A stretch of DNA of 64,000 nt, taken from Roseiarcus sp963813195. GTDB lineage: Bacteria; Pseudomonadota; Alphaproteobacteria; Rhizobiales; Beijerinckiaceae. Each line of letters begins with the position of its first letter. The stretch's first letter is position 1. Location of the stretch: positions 26,559-90,558 of the forward strand of contig CAWEYC010000042.1 of assembly GCA_963813195.1 (NCBI GenBank), given 5' to 3'. The notes below the pieces were generated by a model that worked only from the letters and a program-made list of their open reading frames with translations, did no database searches and was not told the DNA's origin. Shown one piece after another: positions 16,512 to 25,055 of the stretch. Both the position numbers and the translations under genes were made by a program.

Positions 16512-18071
16512 ATGCCCGATCCGACGTCAGTACTACGCGCCGATGGGGCGGCCGCGATCTCCGTCGACAGCGTGCGCAAGGTCTATGGCGCGACGGTCGC
16601 GGTCGACCAGGCCTCGTTTTCAATCGCGGGCGGCGCGGTGCACGCTTTGCTCGGCGAGAATGGCGCGGGCAAATCGACGATCGTCAAACTGCTCTCCGGA
16701 CTGACGCAGCCCGACTCGGGCGGCTTCCGCCTGTTCGGCGACAGCGTGCGCTTCTCTTCGCCGCGCGACTCGCAGGCGCGCGGCATTCAGACCGCGTTCC
16801 AGGAAATGACGCTGGTCAAGGACCTGACGGTCCTCGACAACATGCTGCTGCCGCGCGGGCCGATCGGCCCTTCAGGCATGATCCGCCGTCGCCAGGCGCG
16901 GGCGGTGGTGGCGACGCATTTTGAGTCCCTCGGCATGGGCGACCTTCGTCTTGACGATGAGATCGGCGATCTCGATCTCGCGATCCAGCAGAAGATCGAA
17001 ATCGCCCGTGCGATCTTCCGCGAGCCGCGCATCCTGCTGCTCGATGAGCCGACGTCGACGCTGTCGGGGCGCGATGTCGATTGGCTCGGCCATATCATCG
17101 CCGATCAGCGCGCCAAGGGCGTCACGACCGTCTTCATTTCGCATCGGCTGAGAGAAGTCCGGGCGTTCTGCGACACGATGACCGTTCTGCGCAATGGCAA
17201 GCACATCGCAACCGGCCCGGTTTCCTCATACGCGGACGACGAGGTCATCGGCATGATCGCCGGACGCGCGCTCGCCCACGCTTTTCCGCCGCGCCGCCAG
17301 GGCGCGCGCGCCGTCGGGCCGGAGGTGCTCGGGGTCGAGCGCATCTCGACCGCGGGCAAACTGCGCGAAGCGTCATTCAGCCTGAGGGCCGGCGAGATCC
17401 TCGGCGTCGCGGGCCTGCAGGGCATGGGGCAACTCGACCTCTTCCTCGCCTGTTTCGGCATGGCGGACTTGACCGGCGGGCATTTGCGGATCGACGGCGA
17501 GCCCATCGTCATCACTTCGCCGGCCGACGCGGTGCGCGCCAACATCGGCATCAGCCTCGTGCCGGAGGATCGCAAGACCGAGGCGCTGTCGCTCAAGCTG
17601 AGCGGCAAGCACAATGCTTCCCTGCCGGTGATCGACCGCTTCGTGCGCGGATTCCTGATCGACGAAGCCGCGGAGAACGCGGCCGTCGAGGCGATCTTCG
17701 ATCGGGTCGATGTCGATCGCCGCGCGCTGTGGACCCGCGTCGGCGCATTTTCAGGCGGAAATCAGCAGAAGATCGCGATCGCCAAATGGCTGCTGGCGGA
17801 GAGCCGCGTCCTGCTCCTCTTCGATCCCACCCGCGGCATCGACGTGGGCACCAAGAATGAGCTCTACCGATTGATCCGCTCCTACGCCGATGCGGGCGGA
17901 GCGGTGCTCTTCCACTCCACGGAAATTCCCGAACTGGTCTATCTCTCCGACCGCACTCTGGTCTTCTACGCCGGTCGGATTGCCGCGGAGATTCCCGCCG
18001 AGCGGTTGTCGGAAGAGGAGATCCTGCGCGCCGCGCTTGGCGCGGACGTCGAAGCGGGGAGGGCGGCGTGA
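16512..18071 (+). CDS. sugar ABC transporter ATP-binding protein, two nucleotide-binding domains
   Basis: A 519-residue CUT2 ATPase. First domain: GENGAGKSTIVKLLSG (Walker A) and LLLDEPTSTLSG (Walker B). The usual signature there is replaced by LDLAIQQKIEIA. Second domain: GVAGLQGMGQ in place of a canonical Walker A, FSGGNQQKIAIA (signature) and FDPTRGIDVG (Walker B), as is usual for this family where only one domain is fully catalytic. The start is set at MPDPTSVL; an ATG at 16431 overlapping the previous stop would add 27 Arg-rich residues not typical of the family. The stop overlaps the GTG of the permease gene. Confidence 0.92.
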   Translation: MPDPTSVLRADGAAAISVDSVRKVYGATVAVDQASFSIAGGAVHALLGENGAGKSTIVKLLSGLTQPDSGGFRLFGDSVRFSSPRDSQARGIQTAFQEMTLVKDLTVLDNMLLPRGPIGPSGMIRRRQARAVVATHFESLGMGDLRLDDEIGDLDLAIQQKIEIARAIFREPRILLLDEPTSTLSGRDVDWLGHIIADQRAKGVTTVFISHRLREVRAFCDTMTVLRNGKHIATGPVSSYADDEVIGMIAGRALAHAFPPRRQGARAVGPEVLGVERISTAGKLREASFSLRAGEILGVAGLQGMGQLDLFLACFGMADLTGGHLRIDGEPIVITSPADAVRANIGISLVPEDRKTEALSLKLSGKHNASLPVIDRFVRGFLIDEAAENAAVEAIFDRVDVDRRALWTRVGAFSGGNQQKIAIAKWLLAESRVLLLFDPTRGIDVGTKNELYRLIRSYADAGGAVLFHSTEIPELVYLSDRTLVFYAGRIAAEIPAERLSEEEILRAALGADVEAGRAA

Positions 18072-20149
18072 CGATGACCAGCGCCGCGATGCGCGGCCCG
18101 GAGCCCGCCGCTTCCTTTCCGTTGCTGAAGCGCGTCGCGCGTCAGCGCGGACTTCTGGTCGCTATTGGCGTTTTCCTCACGCTGTTGGCGACGATCGCCA
18201 GCATCGGCTCGGTGCGGCTCAGCTACTACGACCTGTCGCAGATGGCGGCGAGCGGAGCGACGCTGGCGCTGGCGGCGATCGGTCAGACGATTGTCATTCT
18301 CTCCGGCGGTTTCGATCTTTCAGCCGGCGCGACGATTTCGCTCGTCAACGTCGCGCTCGCCTCGTCGCTGCAGGACCCGTCGTTGTCGCCGCTCTTCATC
18401 GTCGCGGCGGGGGTCGCCGTCGGCATGACCGCAGGCGCCTTCAACGGCTTCTTCGTCGCGGTGCTGCGGATGCAACCGATCGTCGTGACCTTGGCGACGA
18501 TGTTCATCCTCCAGGGCGTGACGCTCCTGATCATGGAAAAGCCCGGCGGTCAGGTTTCGCCGGCGCTCGGCGATCTGCTGATCGGCGACGCCATTCCCAA
18601 CCTGCTGCCGAAGCCGGCGCTGCTCATCGTGCTGGTCCTCGCGCTCTGGGCATGGCTGAAGCGCACCAACTTCGGCGTGGCCGTCTACGCCGTCGGCGGC
18701 GACGTCGACTCTGCGCGGGCGGTTGGCGTTCCGACCCGCTTCGTCGAGTTCATGGTCTACGTCATCGGCGGCGGATGCTACGGCCTCGCCGGCGTGTTCG
18801 TGAGCGCACAAACCGGCTCGGCCGATCCGCTGATCGGCAACCCGATGCTGCTGCAAATGTTCGCCGCGGTCGTAGTCGGCGGCACGGCTCTCGGGGGCGG
18901 CCGCGGCGGGCCGCTCGGCAGCGTCTTCGGCGCCTACATATTGATGATGGTCGTCAACATTCTGCTGGTGCTCAACGTTTCGGCCTATTACTCGACAGTC
19001 GCCGAGGGCTCGATCCTTATCCTCGCGGTGCTCGGCGGAGGGCTGAGACCGGATTCGCCGCTCGCGCGCCATCTGCGCCACCTCATCGTGCGCGCCAAGG
19101 CGCGCACGCTGGGGCGCCTTGCCTCGCAACGGCCATCAGACGAGCGGGTTCTCAAGCTGCCAAGGCTCGAACAGCGGACGCCGCGCGCCGCCGCCGCTAC
19201 GCCCAACCTTATCGCTCGAAACGCCGAGGCGCTGCGCTTCGCGCTGCCCGCGTACGTTTGCTTCGCGCTGGTCGTCATCGCTACCCAGCTCACCCTCGGC
19301 CATGCGCTGACGAACTGGTCTTATTTTAACTCGCTGATGGTGCTGACCTCGTTCCTGGCGGTGCTGGCGCTCGGTCAGGGAACGGTGATCCTGACCGGCG
19401 GCCTCGACCTCTCGACGCCGTGGACGATCGGCTTCACCGGAATCCTGCTCGCCGGAATGGTCAAGGGCTCGGATGCGGCGCTGATCTATGCTTTGCCGAT
19501 CGCGCTTCTGGTCGGGCTCGCGGTCGGCGTCGTCAACGGCGCGGGCATCGTACTGCTCGGGGTGTCGCCGATCGTGATGACATTGGCGACCAACGGCATC
19601 CTGCAAGGCGCGGCGCTCGTCTATTCCAATGGCACGCCGGACGGGTTCTCTTCGCCTCTGCTCAGACGCTTCATGACCGACCAGGAACTTTTCGTGACCC
19701 CGGTCGTGCTGTTTGTCGTTGTCTTCGTGATTGTCGCAGTGCTGCTGCTCGGCCGCACGCCGTTCGGTCGGCGCGTTTACGCGGTCGGCAACGGCGAGCG
19801 CGTCGCCGCGCTCTCGGGCGTTCCGGTCACCCAGACATTGATCGGCGTCTACATGCTCTCCGGCCTGTGCTCGGCGATCGTCGGCGCGCTGCTGACCGGA
19901 TTTTCCGGCCAGGCGAGCCTCGGCATGGGCGACGAATATCTGCTGCCCTCGATTGCGGTCGTGGTCATCGGCGGCGCGCTCATCACCGGCGGGCGCGGCC
20001 ACTATCTCGGCATGCTCGGCGGCGCGCTGCTGCTCACCGCGCTCCAGACGCTGCTCGCCGGCACCACCCTTCCGTACGCTACCCGAACCATCGTGTTCGG
20101 CGTCGTCGTCCTCGTCGCCGTCATGGCTCTGCGCGAGAGGCGCACATGA
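18068..20149 (+). CDS. fused double sugar ABC permease
   Basis: A 693-residue protein holding two complete CUT2 permeases (BPD_transp_2) in tandem. The first covers residues about 25-345, with SGGFDLSAGATISL and AVGGDVDSARAVGVP; the second covers about 385-690, with TGGLDLSTPWTIGF and AVGNGERVAALSGVP. A polar, Arg/Ala-rich linker of about 40 residues joins them. CUT2 systems usually use a separate permease polypeptide, so the transport pore is here encoded as one covalent heterodimer. Start GTG at 18068 overlaps the ATPase stop; an in-frame ATG at 18074 is an alternative. Translation is coupled to the ATPase. Confidence 0.93.
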   Translation: MTMTSAAMRGPEPAASFPLLKRVARQRGLLVAIGVFLTLLATIASIGSVRLSYYDLSQMAASGATLALAAIGQTIVILSGGFDLSAGATISLVNVALASSLQDPSLSPLFIVAAGVAVGMTAGAFNGFFVAVLRMQPIVVTLATMFILQGVTLLIMEKPGGQVSPALGDLLIGDAIPNLLPKPALLIVLVLALWAWLKRTNFGVAVYAVGGDVDSARAVGVPTRFVEFMVYVIGGGCYGLAGVFVSAQTGSADPLIGNPMLLQMFAAVVVGGTALGGGRGGPLGSVFGAYILMMVVNILLVLNVSAYYSTVAEGSILILAVLGGGLRPDSPLARHLRHLIVRAKARTLGRLASQRPSDERVLKLPRLEQRTPRAAAATPNLIARNAEALRFALPAYVCFALVVIATQLTLGHALTNWSYFNSLMVLTSFLAVLALGQGTVILTGGLDLSTPWTIGFTGILLAGMVKGSDAALIYALPIALLVGLAVGVVNGAGIVLLGVSPIVMTLATNGILQGAALVYSNGTPDGFSSPLLRRFMTDQELFVTPVVLFVVVFVIVAVLLLGRTPFGRRVYAVGNGERVAALSGVPVTQTLIGVYMLSGLCSAIVGALLTGFSGQASLGMGDEYLLPSIAVVVIGGALITGGRGHYLGMLGGALLLTALQTLLAGTTLPYATRTIVFGVVVLVAVMALRERRT

Positions 20150-20165
20150 TCACCCGGAGCGCATC

Positions 20166-20957
20166 ATGAATGACACCGCCGACGTCTTCGCCCTCCACAA
20201 GGGCCTGCGCGTGCTCGTCACCGCGGGCGCGTCGGGCATCGGCCGGGCGATCGCCGATCTTCTCATCGCCCGCGGCGCCCGGGTGCACATCTGCGACGTC
20301 TCCGACGATTTGCTCGACGATTTCCGCGCCGCTCATCCCAACTGCGGCGCCGCCAAGGCCGATGTCTCCTCGGACGCCGAAGTCGCGCGCCTGTTCGCCG
20401 AGGTGAACTCGTCGCTCGGTGGGCTCGACGCGCTCATCAACAACGCCGGGATCGCGGGACCAACCGGCGGCGTCGAGGAGATCGCGCCGGCGGAATGGCG
20501 GCGCACGCTCGACGTCTGCCTGACCGGCCAATTCCTCTGCGCCCACTACGGCGTGCCGATGCTGAAGGCGGCGGGCGGCGGGGCGATCGTCAATATGTCG
20601 TCGGCCGCGGGGCGCTTCGGCTACGCTTTCCGCACCCCGTATTCCGCCGCCAAATGGGGCGTCATCGGCTTCACCCAAAGTCTCGCCAAGGAGCTCGGAC
20701 CCGCCAACATCCGCGTCAACGCCATTCTGCCTGGCATCGTCGAAGGGCCGCGCATGTCCGGCGTCATCGCGGCCCGCGCCCGGCAGACGGGCGTCAGTCA
20801 CGCGGACATGGAGAAAACTTACCTCGACCGCATTTCGCTGCGCCGCATGGTGACCGCCGACGATGTGGCCGCGACGGTGGCCTATCTCCTTTCGCCGGCC
20901 GGCCGTAACATCTCCGGCCAATCGCTGGGCGTGGACGGCAACGTCGAGACGTTGTGA
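20166..20957 (+). CDS. SDR family oxidoreductase
   Basis: A 263-residue classical SDR: TAGASGIG nucleotide-binding loop, NNAG at about residue 90, catalytic Ser in NMSSAAG, and YSAAK with the catalytic Tyr and Lys. The acidic residue after the second strand (HICDVSD) favours NAD over NADP. It starts 16 bases after the fused permease gene and belongs to the same operon. In sugar-catabolic operons such enzymes oxidise aldoses at C1 to lactones or reduce/oxidise sugar acids; the two lactonase genes downstream make sugar-to-lactone oxidation an attractive role, by inference. Confidence 0.92.
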   Translation: MNDTADVFALHKGLRVLVTAGASGIGRAIADLLIARGARVHICDVSDDLLDDFRAAHPNCGAAKADVSSDAEVARLFAEVNSSLGGLDALINNAGIAGPTGGVEEIAPAEWRRTLDVCLTGQFLCAHYGVPMLKAAGGGAIVNMSSAAGRFGYAFRTPYSAAKWGVIGFTQSLAKELGPANIRVNAILPGIVEGPRMSGVIAARARQTGVSHADMEKTYLDRISLRRMVTADDVAATVAYLLSPAGRNISGQSLGVDGNVETL

Positions 20958-20993
20958 ACTCGGCGGTCGAGAGATGAAGCATTGGAGAGCGGA

Positions 20994-21941
20994 ATGAGCA
21001 AAGTGGCGATCGTTGGATCGGGCTTCGTCGGCCGCGCCTGGGCGACCAGCTACGCCCGCGCCGGCCACGAGGTGGCGCTATGGGACGAGGACGCGGCGGC
21101 GCCCGCCAAGGCGATCGAGTATATCGAGGGCCTGTTGCCCGACCTTGAAGCCAACGGCCTCCTCAATGGCGCGGCGGCCAGAGCCGTCGCCGCACGGATG
21201 CGCCCCGCTGCGACTCTGGAGGCCGCGCTCGACGGGGCGATCCATGTTCAGGAGAACACGCCCGAGGACCTCGGGATCAAACGCGCCGTCTTCGCGCGAC
21301 TCGACGCCGCGGCCGCGCCCGACGCCGTGCTGGCGAGTTCAACCTCGGCGATCCTGCCGTCGGCCTTCACCGAGGCGCTCAAAGGGCGGGGGCGTTGCCT
21401 CGTCGTCCATCCGATCAATCCGCCCTATTTGATCCCCGCCGCGGAAGTTGTCCCGGCCCCGTGGACGGACGCCGCAATCGTCGAGCGCGCCGCCCAATTC
21501 CTGCGCGCCGCCGGCCATGCGCCGATCGTCATGAAGCGCGAGATCGATGGCTTTGTGATGAATTGCCTCCAGGGCGCGCTGCTCGAGGAAGCGTTCCGTC
21601 TCGTCGCGCAAGGCTACGCCAGCGTCGAGGACGTGGACATCGGCATCCGCGACGGTTTGGCGCTGCGCTGGTCGTTCATCGGTCCGTTCGAAACCATCGA
21701 TCTCAACGCGCCGGGCGGCGTGCGCGATTACGCCGAACGTTACCAGAAGATCTATTCTGGGATCTTTCCCTCGACGCAGTGGCGCGCCGATTGGAGCGGG
21801 CCGGTGATGGACACGATCGAGACTGAGCGGCGCAAGCGGTTGCCCGCTGACAAGCTGGTCGAGCGCCAGTCCTGGCGCGACCGCCGCCTGATGGCGCTCG
21901 CCGCGCACAAGCGGCGCGCCGACAAGGAAATCGGCCGTTGA
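20994..21941 (+). CDS. 3-hydroxyacyl-CoA-dehydrogenase-like NAD-dependent hydroxyacid dehydrogenase
   Basis: A 315-residue enzyme with an N-terminal Rossmann fold (AIVGSGFVGRAWA, then ALWDED, acidic end indicating NAD) and the 3HAD-type helical C-domain. Catalytic His139 lies in VVHPINPPYLIPAAEVV, with Glu151 as its likely partner. The HPxNPP form and one-domain length are typical of L-gulonate 3-dehydrogenase/lambda-crystallin and L-carnitine dehydrogenase rather than of fatty-acid enzymes. It would oxidise a 3-hydroxy acid to a 3-keto acid, the exact substrate type of the next gene's product. GGAGAGCGG precedes the ATG at 20994. Confidence 0.9.
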   Translation: MSKVAIVGSGFVGRAWATSYARAGHEVALWDEDAAAPAKAIEYIEGLLPDLEANGLLNGAAARAVAARMRPAATLEAALDGAIHVQENTPEDLGIKRAVFARLDAAAAPDAVLASSTSAILPSAFTEALKGRGRCLVVHPINPPYLIPAAEVVPAPWTDAAIVERAAQFLRAAGHAPIVMKREIDGFVMNCLQGALLEEAFRLVAQGYASVEDVDIGIRDGLALRWSFIGPFETIDLNAPGGVRDYAERYQKIYSGIFPSTQWRADWSGPVMDTIETERRKRLPADKLVERQSWRDRRLMALAAHKRRADKEIGR

Positions 21942-21961
21942 GCCAATTTTAGGAGGTCGCG

Positions 21962-22894
21962 ATGGGGTTGAGCAACAAGGTCATCATTACCTGCGCGGTG
22001 ACGGGGGCGATTCACACACCGTCGATGTCGCCGTATTTGCCGGTCACGGCGGACGAAATCGCCGCGGCGGCGATCGGCGCCGCCGAAGCCGGCGCGGCGA
22101 TCGTGCATCTCCACGCACGCGACGAGAAGACCGGCAGGCCCGACCAGAGCCCGGAGGCCTTCGCGCGCTTCCTGCCCCGCATCAAGCAGGCGACCAAAGC
22201 GGTCGTGAACCTCACCACCGGCGGCGCGCCCTATATGACCGTCCAAGAGCGCGTGAGGCCGGCCGAGGTCTTCAAGCCGGAGGTCGCCTCGCTCAATATG
22301 GGCTCAATGAACTTCGGCCTCTTCCCGATGCTCAACCGGTTCAAGACCTTCAAACACGACTGGGAGGCGCAGGCGCTGGAGAATTCGCGCGATCTCGTGT
22401 TCCGCAACACCTACAAGGACATTGAATTCGTGCTGCGCACCCTGAGCGGCGCCGGAACCCGCTTCGAGTTTGAGTGCTACGACACCGCTCATCTCTACAA
22501 CCTCGCGCATTTCCTCGAACGCGGGCTCGTCAAGCCGCCGCTTTTCGTGCAGACCGTGTTCGGCATTCTCGGCGGCATCGGCCCGCACCCCGAGGACGTG
22601 CTGCACATGAAGCGCACCGCCGACCGCCTGTTCGGCCAACAATACAAGTGGTCGGTGCTCGGGGCCGGGCGCAACCAGCTCGCCATCGCCGCGCAAGCTG
22701 CCGCCATGGGCGGCAATGTGCGCGTCGGGCTCGAGGATTCGCTCTGGTCGGGACCGGGCCGCCTCGCCTCCAGCAACGCCGAGCAGGTGCGCGCGGCGCG
22801 GCAGATCATCGAGGGGCTCGGCCTCGCCGTCGCCACTCCCGACGAAGCGCGCGAGATCCTCGAACTCAAGGGCGGCGACCAGGTCGCGTTTTGA
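21962..22894 (+). CDS. beta-keto acid cleavage enzyme (BKACE, former DUF849)
   Basis: A 310-residue TIM-barrel enzyme. IVHLHARD (His49, His51) supplies two zinc ligands, VRVGLEDSLW supplies the conserved C-terminal Glu, and the IITCAVTGA opening is the family signature. BKACE enzymes condense a 3-keto acid with acetyl-CoA and cleave it into acetoacetate and a new acyl-CoA (founding member Kce of lysine fermentation). Substrate varies widely across the family. Directly after a 3-hydroxyacid dehydrogenase (20-base gap, AGGAGG ribosome binding site), so oxidation then cleavage is very likely. Sugar-derived rather than carnitine-derived substrate is inferred from the sugar transporter. Confidence 0.92.
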   Translation: MGLSNKVIITCAVTGAIHTPSMSPYLPVTADEIAAAAIGAAEAGAAIVHLHARDEKTGRPDQSPEAFARFLPRIKQATKAVVNLTTGGAPYMTVQERVRPAEVFKPEVASLNMGSMNFGLFPMLNRFKTFKHDWEAQALENSRDLVFRNTYKDIEFVLRTLSGAGTRFEFECYDTAHLYNLAHFLERGLVKPPLFVQTVFGILGGIGPHPEDVLHMKRTADRLFGQQYKWSVLGAGRNQLAIAAQAAAMGGNVRVGLEDSLWSGPGRLASSNAEQVRAARQIIEGLGLAVATPDEAREILELKGGDQVAF

Positions 22895-22917
22895 CGGGCC
22901 GGAGTCAGGAGCGACGC

Positions 22918-23796
22918 ATGTTGCGCATTGAGCTCGTCATCGATGCCCGCGCCGAGCTCGGCGAGGGACCTCTTTGGGATGTCGCCGAGCAGCGCCTCTA
23001 CTGGATCGACAGCCTTGGAGCAGCGGTTCATTCCTGCGACGCTGACGGTGGCGCGCCCCGATCCTGGCGCGTCCCCGAGCACATCGGTTCGCTCGCCCTG
23101 CGCGAAAAAGGCGGTGCGATCGTGTCGCTGCGCGACGGCTTCTACACGCTCGACTTCGCGACCGGCGATTGCCGCAAGCTCGCCGATCCCGATCCCGGCA
23201 AGCCGCGCATCCGCATGAACGACGGCAAGGTCGATCGCCAGGGACGGTTCGTTGCCGGCTATATGGACTATGAGGAGCGCGAGCCGATCTGTTCGGTCTT
23301 CCGCCTCGACCCCAACGGCGCAGTCGCCAAGCTCGACGACGGGATTGTGTGCTCGAACGGTCCGTGTTGGAGCCCCGACGGGCGCACATTCTATTTCTCC
23401 GACACCAACACGCGCGACATCTGGGCTTACGATTACGATCTCGCGACCGGCGAGGCGACCAACCGCCGCGTTTTCTGTTCGTTTCCAGCCAATGGCCTCA
23501 ACGGCCTGCCGGACGGAGCGACGGTCGACGCCGAGGGTTTCTTGTGGAGCGCCTCGGTCTACGAGGGCAAGCTCGTCCGCTTCGCGCCTGACGGCCGGCT
23601 CGATCGGATGGTCGGGCTGCCGGTCGAGAGCACGACCAGCGTCAGCTTCGGCGGTCCGAATCTCGATATCGCCTTCGTCACGTCGATGGCGCGCACGGTC
23701 AAGGGCGTAAAGCCGAGGGAGCGCGAGGCGGGCGGGCTATTCGCGGTCCATGGCCTCGGCGTGCGCGGCCTGCAGGAGCCGCGCTTCGCCGGCTGA
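22918..23796 (+). CDS. SMP-30/gluconolactonase family lactonase (copy 1)
   Basis: A 292-residue six-bladed beta-propeller enzyme. The metal ligands of the family are visible: Glu in LGEGPLWD near residue 16, Asn in CSNGPCWSPDG, and Asp in LPDGATVDAEG. Such enzymes hydrolyse sugar lactones to aldonic acids using Ca2+ or Zn2+. The start ATG at 22918 follows AGGAGCGACGC. It follows the BKACE gene by 23 bases and precedes a paralogue by 33 bases. No signal peptide, so it acts on cytoplasmic lactone. Confidence 0.92.
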   Translation: MLRIELVIDARAELGEGPLWDVAEQRLYWIDSLGAAVHSCDADGGAPRSWRVPEHIGSLALREKGGAIVSLRDGFYTLDFATGDCRKLADPDPGKPRIRMNDGKVDRQGRFVAGYMDYEEREPICSVFRLDPNGAVAKLDDGIVCSNGPCWSPDGRTFYFSDTNTRDIWAYDYDLATGEATNRRVFCSFPANGLNGLPDGATVDAEGFLWSASVYEGKLVRFAPDGRLDRMVGLPVESTTSVSFGGPNLDIAFVTSMARTVKGVKPREREAGGLFAVHGLGVRGLQEPRFAG

Positions 23797-23829
23797 GACG
23801 GGGAGACATTGGAAGAAGCGGAGGACATC

Positions 23830-24705
23830 ATGCGCATCGAAGTGCTGATCGACGTCAAAACGATCCTTGGCGAGGGGCCGCTGTGGGACGTCGACGAGCA
23901 GCGGCTGTATTTCATCGACAGCTTCGGCTGCAACGTGTTCCGCTGCACCGCGGACGGGCGCGAGGTGCGCGCCTGGGACGTGCCGGCCAAGATCGGCTCG
24001 ATGGCGCTGCGCAAGCAGGGGGGCGCCGTGCTCTCCCTCGCCAATGGTTTCCATTTCCTCGACTTCAACACAGGCGAGACGCAGCTCATCGTCGACCCCG
24101 AACCGGACAAGCCGGCGAACCGGATCAACGACGGCAAAGTCGACAAGCGTGGCCGCTTCGTCGCCGGCTCGATGGACACGATGGAGGAGGGCCCCAATGG
24201 CGCGCTCTACCGCCTCGATCCGGACCTGTCGCTGCACAAGCTCGACGACCACATCATCGTTTCCAACGGGCCGTGCTGGAGCCCGGATGGTCGTGTCTTC
24301 TACTTCGCCGACACCTGGACGGGGGAGATTTGGGCCTACGACTACGACCTCGACACTGGCGCGGTTTCCAACAAGCGGACGTTCTGCAGGGTCGACCGTT
24401 CGCGCGGCGGCGCCGCGGACGGCTCCACTGTCGACGCCGAGGGCTGTCTGTGGAACGTGCTGGTCTACGACGGCAGGATCGTTCGCTACACGCCGGACGG
24501 CGAGGTCGAGCGCGTCATCGAGATGCCGGTCAAGAAGGTGACCAGCGTCATGTTCGGCGGCCCCAACCTCGATATCCTCTACGTGACCTCGATGGCCAAG
24601 CCGCCGCTGCCGCGCTTCCCCGGCGACGGCGTGCTGCGCGGCAGTCTGTTCGCGATCTACGATCTCGGCATTCGCGGCGTCCCCGAACCGCGCTTTGCCG
24701 GCTGA
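23830..24705 (+). CDS. SMP-30/gluconolactonase family lactonase (copy 2)
   Basis: A 291-residue paralogue of the preceding gene, alignable along its full length (both open with a LGEGPLWDV motif, share SNGPCWSPDGR and VPEPRFAG/LQEPRFAG ends). Metal ligands are conserved: Glu in LGEGPLWD, Asn in VSNGPCW and Asp in AADGSTVDAEG. The start is the ATG at 23830 with GGAGG five bases before; a TTG further up is less likely. The pair differs in the loops over the active site, for example FPANGLNGLPDG against RSRGGAADGST, so they may act on different lactones. Last gene of the operon. Confidence 0.92.
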   Translation: MRIEVLIDVKTILGEGPLWDVDEQRLYFIDSFGCNVFRCTADGREVRAWDVPAKIGSMALRKQGGAVLSLANGFHFLDFNTGETQLIVDPEPDKPANRINDGKVDKRGRFVAGSMDTMEEGPNGALYRLDPDLSLHKLDDHIIVSNGPCWSPDGRVFYFADTWTGEIWAYDYDLDTGAVSNKRTFCRVDRSRGGAADGSTVDAEGCLWNVLVYDGRIVRYTPDGEVERVIEMPVKKVTSVMFGGPNLDILYVTSMAKPPLPRFPGDGVLRGSLFAIYDLGIRGVPEPRFAG

Positions 24706-24746
24706 GCCTCTCACGCTGAATCGATATTCTGGAGCGCCCTCCGGCG

Positions 24747-24995
24747 TCAGCGCAACTCATAGCAGTTGACGATCGTGCGCGGAAATCTCGTGACGTCATA
24801 GAGGACGCCGCACTGAACCAACGCATTCGTCCCGGTGTGCCGGAACAGGATCAGCGATGTGCGGTTGTCGTAACCGCTCGCGTATCCGGCGATCTCCCAT
24901 CCCTCGGAGAGGAGCCGCTCGATCGACAGCGGCGGCTCGGCGGCAGCGACCCCGGATGCCAGGAGAATCATCGCGAAGCTTAGACTGACGCGCAT
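24747..24995 (-). CDS. small secreted protein, hypothetical
   Basis: Eighty-two residues with a clear signal peptide (MRVSLSFAMILLASGVAAA, cleavage near residue 19). The mature part is about 63 residues with two Cys (CGVLYDV, NCYELR) that could form a disulfide, and a pattern WEIAGYASGYDNRTSLILFRH suggesting a small beta-sheet fold. A very strong AAGGAGG lies seven bases before the ATG. It follows the sugar ATPase gene on the same strand by 60 bases. No family recognised beyond generic small periplasmic proteins. Confidence 0.75.
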   Translation of the reverse strand: MRVSLSFAMILLASGVAAAEPPLSIERLLSEGWEIAGYASGYDNRTSLILFRHTGTNALVQCGVLYDVTRFPRTIVNCYELR

Positions 24996-25055
24996 GAATG
25001 AACCTCCTTGGCCTGAAAGCGGCAGGACATTTCGCCCATGGCCGCGCGCCGGCGC

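Noticed and set aside
20994..22894. Reading the dehydrogenase plus BKACE pair as a carnitine degradation operon
   Set aside because: The pair fits, but the operon has a CUT2 sugar importer and lactonases and no betaine/carnitine transporter or thioesterase; kept only as an alternative.
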